DNA of 60,000 nucleotides. Origin: Branchiostoma floridae. Taxonomy: Eukaryota > Chordata > Leptocardii > Amphioxiformes > Branchiostomatidae. Below, piece after piece: positions 1 through 11,496 of the stretch. The stretch covers positions 18,779,534-18,839,533 of the forward strand of contig NC_049982.1 in assembly GCF_000003815.2 (NCBI RefSeq), read 5' to 3'. A program made the translations under genes and the position numbers. Within the stretch, counting starts at the first letter, position 1; every line of letters starts with the position of its first letter. Under the pieces are notes generated by a model. That model was not told the DNA's origin, did not search any database, and worked only from the letters and a program-made list of their open reading frames with translations.

Positions 1-124
1 CCAAGGTCGCCATTGCAGGAGTGGGTGCAGACTGTACCAATTGGGTACGGCGGACCTGCATTATCACAATGCACGACGGTGTCTCTTTGGTCTATTGGTG
101 GGTCAGTCCTGGCAGGGCAGTCAT
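1..124 (-). CDS. CCP/sushi exon, partial (cut by window edge)
   Basis: Open reading frame after an acceptor (ttacag) on the minus strand, entered in phase 1. The N-terminal half of a CCP is visible: DCPARTDPP, then VHC, then [14 protein letters not shown], matching cysteines 1-4 of the neighbouring CCP exons. The remainder, including the Trp and last two cysteines, lies outside the window. Confidence 0.75.
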
Positions 125-3100
125 CTGTAAAGATTCGATAAAATTGATCAGTTGCTGACTAAAATAGTGTGTCATGATTCTCTATCTGCAGATGCATTGA
201 AGGTATGTATATGTCACGTTGTAGGGCATGTCAACATAGCAAAAAGTAACACTGATGAACAAATTCATTTAGATGCATGCCGCACACTCCGTCGAGCTTG
301 CCTGGAATCTTCCCATGACAAATCATGAATAACACAAGCAGAATATTGTTACTATTGACAACTTTTAAAAAGACCGCACAAACCAGTCCTTTTTAACACT
401 TACCAGCGCACACTAGATCCACTCCACCCCATGTTCCTCCTACTTGGCATGTCCTGCTCTCGTCCCCAGAGTTGAGGAAAAACCCTCCCCCGTTATCGCA
501 CTGGTGGGTGCAAACCGTACCAACCGGGTAGGGCGGACCTGAATTAGTACAGTACATGTTCCCCCCGCCTTCCGGTGGGTCAGTCCGGGCAGAGCAGGCC
601 TCTGTACAGTTGGATGAAATGAATCAGTTGCTACATAAAACGGTGTGTAAGATGTGCTCCAAATTGAAAGAAATGAGATGTCAAATTAAAGGAGGAAAAG
701 ATGAAGACGAGCGGAGACAATGTGATGCAGTCCAATATGAGTAACTTGCACTTCACTTCTTGTGAAAATAATATTTTATTCCAGTTTGGGAAATTAAGAC
801 ATCTCCATTTTTTGCAATATCTTCATTATAGGTATATAGATGTTCATCTGATACTAGTAATCTGTGCATATGTTAGACGTATTTGCATACTCAATTAGGC
901 ACATTTGTATTTGCATGTCTCTCGAAAACATTTGTAATAGTGACTCGTCAGACACAAACGACCGCTTTTGCTTGACAGTAATGCCCTACAAAAATTCGTT
1001 GTATTAGATAATTGTTATGAATACAGTTAGGGCAAAGAAGAGAAGCGACTGCTAAAGCAAAGCACCACCAAAAAAATGTATATCAATACGGTGCAAGCCA
1101 GATAATTGCAAAAAAAGGTTTCCGCACACTTTTGTTCATTGCACGGAATTCCAAAATCTCAAACTGGTGCTTTCCAACTGGATAACTTCGCATTGTGGCA
1201 CAATTCGGATAATTGCACGAAATACAGTGGCAAATGAGATGTGCGTTTAGTGTACATATAAACCGTAACTCCGTCGCCATGGAGATCGGTCGACGTTACT
1301 ACAAGGAAATAAAGGGAAGACTACAATGAAGTGACATCTGAGTTTTTAACACTTACCACCGCACACTAGATCGTCTCCACCCCATGTTCCTCCAACTAGG
1401 CATGTCCTCTGAGTGTCCCCAGACTCGGTGAAAAAACCTTGCTCGTTATCGCACTGGTGGATGCAGAGTGTGCCGACCGCGTACGGCGGACCTGAATTAG
1501 TACAGAAAATGCTCCCTCTTTCGCCCTCTGGTGGGTCGGTCCTGGCAGAGCAGGCCACTGTTCAGTTAGATGAAACAGATCAGTTTAGCTTCAGACTTGA
1601 AGACATGATTTGCATAATTCATGATAAAATAATACTATAATTCCATAGTGGTAGATGACAGGCAAGAATTTCATACTGGCGGCATTTGAAAGATACGTGA
1701 AGGTGAACATTATTGAATATAGATTAGGAACTCTGCAAAATTTGCATACTAAGAGAGTAAATACTTGCATAGCAATTTTTCAAGATAAGACTGTCATGAT
1801 TTAACATTTGGACAAACAACTGTTATTTGGGTGGAGAAAATGATCAATTGATTTAATTTATGTAAATGAAGACGAGAAACATAATGCGCCAGACGTAATG
1901 GTTATAATCATGTAGCGAATGAATGAAGTTGTAGAACTGTTGTTGAGATTGTATTTTTATAAGAAATGGATTTGCTTTAGATAATCGTGGAAATTAACAA
2001 GCTTACCTGATGAATCGTCCGGCCACACTGAAAGAAGGGGTCATAGAAAACAAGCGTGAATACCATGTGTGTATCATATTGGTAGAATAGCAACAATGCT
2101 CTGTGAGATACAATGTAATATTTTGATAGGATAGCAAATATATGCAATACATCTCTGTATTCATTTTCCTGTTCAGCCAATCAAAATATAACCCGCCAGT
2201 AGGCGGGTACTCATACTATCCAAAGGGTAGGTCACGTTCACACTTTTAAGTGTACAAAGCATGATTTCCTATATATCAAACAAATTCGAGCCCAGTGTAC
2301 GCGCTTAAAGCTATGTTTCATCGTAGAATACTATTTAGACTGAAATGAAGAAAATATAGATAGATGTAAACAGAGAATAAGACGTTTACAAAGATTCGAA
2401 TAAAAACGAGAGGACGAAAATCCTTCTGCTAAAATGATGTGTTATATTCGTACTTACGAGCGCACACTTGAACCTCTCCATCCCACGTCCCACCTTCTTG
2501 GCATGTCCTAGTCTCGTCCCCGGACTTGAGAAAGAAACTTGCCGTCTCATCGCACGAGTAGATGCATGTAGTGCCGATTGGGTACGGCGGACCTGACTCA
2601 GTACAATGCATGGTCCCCCTCTCGCCTTCTGGTGGGTCAGTCCGGGCAGAGCAGGCCACTGTACAGTTGAAATGAATCAGTTGTTGAATAAAACAGCAGG
2701 TACGATGTGTTCGGAATCAAAAGAAGCGTAAAATATATCAGATTAAAGGAAAAAGACAATATTGAATGAAGATGAGCGGATATGCATATACAATGTTATG
2801 TAGTCCAATATCAATAAATTGCACTTCTTGTGAAATTATCTAGCCCTATCCGTATTTTCCTTTTGTACCAAACGTGAGTCGAGACGTTCGATGATTTCCC
2901 AACGCATTTCTTTCAAATTGTTCCTCAATGGACAGATATCTTGATATGTGTCGAGGTATGATACCCTCCCAGGAAAGTAAAGGCAAGAATATAAATGGGA
3001 AGAATGAAACATAAGAGATTACGGCAGGCAGCTGAGACAAATTCTTGTTTCGTTTTCCTGGCGTAGGCCCAAATCTTTTACATCGTGTGTTTCTTCTTGA

Positions 3101-6100
3101 CACTTAATTGACAAGGACAAAATACGCTGATTCACAATTAATATTTAGGCTTTGCTTTAGATAATCTAGGAAAATGACTATACTTACAAGTTGAATCGTC
3201 CGCCAACGCTGAAAGAAGGGGTCATAGAAAACAAGCGTGAATACCAATGTATTATATTGTGAAGCAACTATGTGAAGTACAACACTATATTTGAGTCACA
3301 TTTTACTCAGCTTTTCTTTTATCATGATCCTGCTTTAAGCTTTCTGAAGAAGAGGTACATCGTCAAGACTGGTGCAGTTTTGCAGGCATGAAGTAACTTG
3401 TACAATAAAAATCAACAGGTGGTATTTCCTAAATCTTTTGATAAGTACTAGATACTCTTCTGAAGATGTGCAATTGAAGGATTTGCCCTTAAAACGTCGG
3501 ACTTGGCTGCAACGTACTTTAGACGTTCGGTAAGCTAGTGAAGGGGTATCTCACTGACGGCTGCGGTAAGCTGGTGGCGTCGCTGCGACCGAGGGATCTG
3601 ACAGAGCGCTTAACGAATTTCATTGACATAAAAGGGATTTTGTACACGTTGTTGTGCTGTCAAGATTTGGTTTTGCATTATATTCTCATTATAAACTCAA
3701 GGGCAACACAAATTCACAACAACACAGTCGCAGTCCAGAGGTTACCCTGTAGGTTACAAACAGACATAACGTTATGTATATAGAGATAAATTTCATATTT
3801 AAACAAGACTAGTGGTAACTTGAAGAAAATGAATTGGGACCATGCAAACTCAATGGCGTGTCATAGGTAACGGTTTATAAGTGTCACTTACTTTGGCACA
3901 CTAGATCCTCTCCATCCCATGTTCCTCCTGATTGGCATGTCCTGCTCTTGTCCCCAGAGGAACGGAAATAGCCACCCGTGTTATTGCACCCGTGGACACA
4001 GAAAGTGCCGATTGGGTACAGCGGACCCGAATCATTACAGTAGACATTCCCCCTTTCGACTTCTGGTGGGTCAGTCCTAGCTTGGCAGGCCGCTGTATAG
4101 TTGGATGAAATTGGTCAGTTGTGAATTAAGTTCTAATTCTGTATCCATTTCCATGACTTGAACGTGTCAGCATCCCAATGATCGTTTCAACCTACCAGCA
4201 ACAACATGACACCCTATGCATGATTACCACGAGCAGAATAAAGAAAGAGTGTGAAATGGATAGAGGTAGTTATTATTGCGTTCTTCGTGTATTCGCCAGA
4301 TTATACTGCTCGCCAAACGTGTATAGCACGTCGAGGCCGATTCTTTTTACCTTCGTCAGAATGGCAAGGTAATGTTTTGGGTAGAGACATGGTGTTGTGT
4401 CTCTTTATGTAGGTTAGCAGCATATAAGTAGTTTTGGATGGAAATTCATGATATTTGGTATTTGAGTAGCGGTTGCAGGAAGGAAGGTCCTGTGTGAAAA
4501 CGGTTCACCTGGAGGTTGTCGTCGGCGCTGCAGCGGGGCGAGTGTGTTTTTGTGTGTGTTTGCGTACAAGATAACTCGTGAGTTTGTGGATCGTTTTGAT
4601 TGATTTGTGGTAGTTATGTGGGGGTTAGAAAAATGGAGGTCGAGTTCGCTAATGGGCGTCCTGGCGCTTTTCGTCCGCGCAGCAGCGGGGCGAGTGTGTT
4701 TGCGTGTTTGTTTGCGTACAAGATAACTCGAGACGGTGTAGATTGTTTTGCATGATTTTTGGTAGTCATGTGGGGGTTGAGAAAATGAAGATCAAGTTTG
4801 ATAATGGGTCTCCTAGCGGGGAGTTACGGTACTGCAGCGGGGGTTCAAAGTTGGAGGAAAAATTATCCTCAAGTGCCAGGTTCATGATTTTTGAGTAGCG
4901 GATACGTCTTTGGGCAGGGAGTAAGTTGTGTAAGTTTGGGCCCCCTGGCGGCTTGTTCTGAACTGCACTGGGTGATTTTGTTTTTATCTTCGGAAGAGAA
5001 TAAATCAAGCAGATGTTGGTGGATCTGCATCATTTTTAGTATGTATATACCTTAGGTGATGATTAAAATCCTGAAATGTATGGTATGAAAATCTGGGCTT
5101 CATTTTCATGATAAATGAAGAAAATTTGATATTCCATTGAAAGCTAGAAATCAACCTCATTTCTAGGACACTCAGAGCACTGATTGGCTGCCACCTGCAT
5201 GCCATATGTGTGCAGTTGATGATGTACAGGTCTGCCAGAGAAATTTATGCTATTTTTCCTGTCATAATGTATATTTGTTTGCCGGGCCAGAACAGGTCAT
5301 GATTTTTTGTCTCTAAGCAGACATGTCAGCTAGATGATATAAGAGAAGAATTTGGCCAAATAATTTGCCATGGGATAGCATGGTGATTCGGTGGCCTAAG
5401 GCCACAGCAAGTAAATTTTATGGATGACATCCTCTGCAGACTGCAAAAATAGTGTGATAGGGCAAAAAAAAAACAAGATGGGTAAAAAAAAAACAAGATT
5501 GCTAAATTCTAAAAGATAGGCACATAAAGTTGTGATGACTGTTGTAAAAAGAATTAAAAGGACAAAACATGGTATCAGAGCCAACACGGCATTCATTCCT
5601 GTATTTAAGACATGTACTGGTATGGTAAAAGTGACACTAGTGTGGTAGACTGGCATCACCATCAAAGTTGCTAACCACACTCATGGCTTCCATATTGGTG
5701 TCACTTTTACAACTATCCAATAAGTTTCATTTCTACAACTACAGCCCTGGGTACCTCGCAAGTGTCACTTCTACAAGTACAATTATTAGGCTACAACACA
5801 ATATATTTGCTCATTTTGGTACTTTATTATCAATGTTGACGATTCCTGCAGAAGAAAAAAATTATTGTTTTTTTTCTGAAATCAGGCGAAAATTAATGCG
5901 CGCGCGGATGTCATCCATAAAATTTACTTGCTGTGGCCTAAGGGTTAATGACCCGCCCCGAGGTGTATATGGTGTTATAACGCCTGGTCGTTTGCCGACC
6001 GAATGTTTTATGAGGTGGTTATAGCAAAGGACCAGGCGTTATGACATCATGTACACCGAGGAACAGGCGGGTCATTAACGTTATTATCATATAGAGTCGA

Positions 6101-9100
6101 TTCCGAGTCACCGCGAGGGTTGCCATTGCCATCATTTACAAATCTTTTCAATTGTTTTTTTATATGTCTAGGAGATTTCATACTTAGGAAATATTTCGAA
6201 CGCTATCTAAACTTTCTAAATATTTTCCCCGGTGTGTAAAACCTTTGAAATAATCACGATATGGAACAGGATACTTCTAACAGTTTGTAAATAATGGAAA
6301 CAGCGTTTACCATTATTTACCATTTTCTACCATTTTTTTGCAATATTGGGCCAGTGGGCTAGGAAGAAAGCAATTCACACATCCTCGCGAAGTATGGTTA
6401 GATGTCATGTCAATGGCCTACCACAAAGGACCCTCCAGTGCCCATCAGTGAAATCTAAAAATATACCAGGCAGACAAAGGGGCTAACTTTTATGGGGCAA
6501 TAAACTAAATCTACCATTTGGCAAGGTTTACCATTTTTTGTAAATATTTCTAAAAGTGAAAGAATCCTGCAGATGTTTGAAAATTATTGTAAATAAAGAG
6601 ATTTTTGCGCAATCTCTTTCAAAATGTTTCCAAAGCATTCAAATGAATTCAAATAGATTCAAAATTCCATATTGATTTTTTTATAACTGTTGAGGCTTAG
6701 ATATTCTTTTATTCAAAATAATTCCAACTTATTACAATTATTGTCTAAAAACCCTCGTGGTATCTCGGAATGGACTCTAGCCTACCCAAACTTGCAAACT
6801 CCTGTATGACGCATAGATCCCTTGGTACTATACGTGTGAATTCCGTTGTCGAATTTCTGAAAATTCACATTTGTTCTTTGGTACATATATTTGTAAGGAG
6901 ATTACAGATTGCATTTCGTAACCACAATTTCCACAGAAAATATTCGAAACATTGCAGTCTTTGGTTTTTTAGAACAACAAAACTCATTACCAATGTTAAC
7001 AGAGGCCATCCCCTCTTGCAGTCTGTACTTATTCCCTCTGCTCTGGCATATGTTTCGCTCCTTTTGATTTGCTAATGCCTGCATACACCTTATTTTCTTG
7101 TTTGTATTGCTCCATCTGATTGTCCAGAATGAATCGACACCGGCACCGTTGTCGATTTGCATCGACACTGGTGCCGGTGTCGATGCAAATCGACAAAGGT
7201 ACCGGTGTCGATTCATTCTTAACAATCAGAAGGAGCGAACACACCGGCCTGGCCGGAATCTATATGTTACTGCGTCATAAGCAACGTGGAACGGGGCCTT
7301 CTGATTGGTCCGCGGCGCCTGGCTATATGATAATAAGCTTTAATCACTTTGACGCTGGAAGTCAGTTGGGATGGATAAAAGAAAATTTCAACCGCTATAT
7401 ACGCACTTTCATGCAGCCGTTTAATTCTAGTAGGTACTCTACTCTGGTAATAAATGAATGAGATCTTAAAGTCTCTGCATTCTCCATAATAGGCATTGAT
7501 TATTTGGCGAAGGTATGTGTTTTGTCGAACTCTAGTTTTGATTAGAAATGTAGCGTCGTGTGTAGCGAACTGGCAAAATGTTGGGCTCGGAAATTAGAGG
7601 TCCTGAATTTGATACTCGCCGTGACGTTGTGCCCTTGGCAAAGGCACTTCACACGACTTTCCTCACTTCACCAAGGTGTAAATATGGGTACCTGAATTTG
7701 GCCGGGGAATTAAAAGACTACCTTCTGTCACTACTTTGTATGTGGCACTGTTGAAACAAGTTTCTAACTTGAGTGCGCTGTCCTCATCTGTCCCAAATCA
7801 ATGAAAAATGTGGTTTAGCCGCGACTGCAACAATTTCATTCTGATGATCAACAGATCATGGCAACGATTTCTGTGCCAAAGTGCTACATGTGCAACACAT
7901 AATATTTCCTTCCTAGGGGAATATTCAGAAATTGTATCATATGATCTGATATAGATTCACTGATATGAATGTGATAAACATCCAAGATAGTTATGTATAA
8001 CACGCCTTCGATAATATTCAACATTAAACTTTCAACTATTCAATTGTAAAAACTTCTGATAATTCCATTCAAGCATCTTATAGAACCTTCTGGTACCGGA
8101 AAACCGTTACCTCCTAAAGAGAATAATTATGGAAAACTTTAATTTTTCGAATAGCAGGATCGAACATCTATCAAACACTAAATATACAACTACATGTACA
8201 ATGGTCGCAAACCGAAGTGTTCTGCTTCGTTGTCGTACGTTGTAATGGTATTTACCATGGGTTTCGTATTAAAGTTAAACAGGAAACAAAACTCCATGTA
8301 GAAAGTACGTATGTTGATTCCAATGTGGCTGAGGTGTTTGTCACCCTCTTGAAGACCGACATGCCATATTTCAAATCCATCATAGATTCTTGATTTGTAT
8401 AGACACAGACCCAGACAAAAACAAGTTGTTCAAAAGTATTAAAGTCTCATGTTAGCAAAGAAGGCTGTTGTAACATTTTCTCATGGAATATGTAAATGAG
8501 GCTATGATTTGCATGATTAATTTCTACAAATTCTTTTTACAAATGCAAAGCCCTACTTCGGGAGATAATAGAATTTCAAACCTTTAAAACACAGTTAAGA
8601 TTCAGTACATGTAAGGCCGTATTGGTAATACTTGCCCGTTTCACAATGATCTCCAAAAAAGCCATCAGCACAGTCGCAGGAGTATTCGTTGATGCCATCG
8701 ACACAGGTTCCACCGTTGTCACAGGTCACACCCTCACATTCATTTGTATCTGCAAAAACATATTGGCATTGCTATCATCCGCAATGTTACATTATGCAGA
8801 TTGCAACAAAGTAGAGGCGATTCCACATTACCAAGAGGGTATTTCTTGCCTTTTGTTCCAACATTTTGGAAATCTTTATAACATTTTAACTATGATAAGT
8901 AACTGTTAGGAACTATTTATAACATCTGTGTAATGTTCTTAATATTTTCTATAGTGTTAACGTTCATACATGTTAGAAACATATTTCTAACATCAAATAC
9001 ATTATTTCTGTTAGTTTCTAAACTGTTCCAACATAGATTCATCATTTGTGATCACATGTGATCACATGTTCGAACATGGAAACAAAATGGTAAAACTGGG

Positions 9101-11440
9101 TCAATGGGCTGGGGAGAGGGCAATTCACACATCCCTGCCAAGTACACTGAAAATTCTGTCTGTCTGACACCTTCTCACAAAAGAGCCACCCGTGTCTACT
9201 AAAGAAAATCTAAAAATACAAGACCCAAACAAAAGACCCAGCTTAGCAGCTTGGTTTATGGTGGTAACAAAGTTTTTATCTTAACAAAAGGTTACCCTCC
9301 GGTCACAGACCAATTATATATATGGCAACAAAGATATCCTTCAATAAATACAATCACTTTTTACCTTCGCCAGAATGGCAGAAGGTTATGTTTGGTGTGT
9401 TTGTCTGTGTGCCTGTGTCTCTGTGTGTCTGTGTGTGAACAGCATAACTCGAAACCCCTTGGTTGGATCCTGATGATATTTGGTAGATGGGTGGGTAGGG
9501 GTCGGGAAAACGAAGTTTAAGTTCGATAATGGGCCCCCTAGCGGCTTGCTAAGGTACTCGGAACTTCATTTTTTTTATATCTCGTGTTCTGAACATGCTG
9601 TGATTTTTCAGTAGTAGATAGCCCTTGGAACAGAGAGCAAGTGCAGTAAGTTCAGAACCCTTAGCGGCTTTTTTTGGAACTGCGGGCGCTGATTTCCTTT
9701 CAAACTTTGGACAACGAACTTTCAAACTTTGATAACTCGAGAACGTGTAGACGGATCGTCATGATTTTTGGTATGTGGATAGCCTACTAGTAATTGATGC
9801 ATTACGTAATGAAATACCAATCATGCAAAACAGCTAATTTGCACAATTAATTAAGAAATATTAAAAATCCACTGCTTCCATGATAGGACTTTAGAAATTG
9901 TCAGATATGTAGCTGAGAAAGAGAGAAATGTCAATAGATATCAATTACGCAAATGGCAACCTCATTTGCACAAGAAATAAGAAAATTTAAAGTGTTAACG
10001 GATCGTCATGATTTTGGAACGTAGATAGCCTTAACCCTATCCAGACTGGGCTTTTTGGGCCTTCCCTGGCCCGGGGGGGGGGGGGCTCATTCGCTGGCTC
10101 ATTCGACCCCCCCCTTCGTATTTTCCAAACGGCTTACTGTACGATCACCAAATTTCCAGGGGGGGGGGTTGTGCTCATCGATCGAGTTTTATGATTCCTA
10201 CATTTTATATATCATTATGACGTAATATGACGTGATTATGACGTCATTAATTGATATTTTTGGCTATTCCCATAATATCTCACTCAAAAAGTTACCAATA
10301 AAGCTTTCTTATTAATACTTAAGTGTTATGAGACTTCTGTTGTCAAAAGCCGACACGTCATAGAATGACGTCATCTGTAGTTTACCTATCCGCCATCTTG
10401 GATTATCAACCTTAAATTTTTCAAGATACATTTTTTAAACATTTAACGCTAAAACCCCATGAAAATGGATTAAAAACGTTCAAACAAAAGTTTTCTGTAA
10501 GAAATTACCAAGTAGTGACGAAATCGGAGAGAAAATAAGCTTGTTATACTTTTCATGATATTGTCGGCCATCTTGGATTCTGACCGATTACGTCATCTCA
10601 TTAGCATACTTTATGAATATCTAATTATAGATGTTCAACTAAGATGTGTTAGATATTAAAGATATATGAAAAGAAGTTAAGTTTAGCAAGAAAATCTTAA
10701 AATCCCATTGTTTAAACCAACATTAGTGATTTTTGTAAAATTTGCCTTTCAGAAAACCCGTTGCCAAGGCAACAGGAAAAAATCATAAAGTTACCCAATT
10801 TTTTTTAAATTGTTGCCAACAATATCTTAGGAAAACTCACCAAGTTTGGTTGTTCTAGCACAAGCCGTTTGGGAGCTATAGGAGGTCAAAGTTGGCGCAG
10901 GCACAGTTTATGTGTATGTGTGTATGTGTTTATGGACAACATAACTCTAAAAGCTGTAGAGGGTTTTTGCATGATTTTTGGTGGCTATATTGGGTAAATG
11001 AAGGTCAAGTTCAGTAATGGGCCTTCAGCGGCGAAATACGGTACTGCATTGGAAGTTAAAAACTGGAGGTATAATTTCCTGCACATTTGTATTGAATTGT
11101 AAAATGTAAAATTTAAAAATTACATATAATCAACATAATCATGTACAATAAACAAAGAAAACATTCGATAATCCTTGTTTATTTGGCAGGTTTGAATGAT
11201 TTGTTGTCTATGATGCAATTTTTTGTCGCTGCAATTCTTCTTACATTGTTTATGGTCTCTATTTTAAGAATTCAGCCCCCTTTTTGTACCCACCCCCTTT
11301 TTTTCCTAACTCATTTTTTTTCAGTCTGCAAAGGATGTAATCCATAAAACATTTACTTGCTGTGGCCTTAATATTCTTTGTTGCATTGTAAGTAGGCCTA
11401 CATGTAGGTAAACAATGCCAGGTATTATTATTCTTGTTAT

Positions 11441-11496
<56 letters not shown>

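Larger units (their letters stand above)
4093..8635 (-). other. Long intron between the last EGF exon and the CCP block, full of repeats
   Basis: No additional CCP or EGF exon was found here. It contains the tandem GT-rich module (4,340-5,035), a complete PIF/Harbinger-like MITE (5,400-5,938), an adjoining foldback (5,944-6,079), a dispersed repeat copy (about 6,335-6,500), a 129-bp palindrome (7,109-7,237) and a degenerate SINE (7,551-7,795). About 7,800-8,635 is AT-rich with nothing recognised. Confidence 0.55.
8750..11180 (-). other. Intron between the array and the divergent EGF exon; repeats only
   Basis: No exon recognised. Contains an AT-rich stretch with repeated 'taacat' words (8,870-9,060), a dispersed repeat copy (9,095-9,260), GT-rich modules (9,355-9,800 and 10,905-11,080), and a G-run/CRE-like dispersed element (about 10,030-10,600). 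Confidence 0.5.

Noticed and set aside
1346-1558. CCP frames as complete small genes starting at the first codon of the frame
   Set aside because: The apparent start is GTG just inside a splice acceptor; donors and acceptors show internal exons.
6902-7461. Arg/His-rich frames around 7.1 kb on both strands
   Set aside because: They read through the palindrome and mirror each other.
7551-7622. Functional tRNA gene
   Set aside because: Box B is decayed and no cloverleaf with paired acceptor stem can be drawn; SINE head fits better.
9251-9520. 89-aa frame with [17 protein letters not shown]
   Set aside because: Produced by the GT-rich repeat module present elsewhere without a conserved frame.
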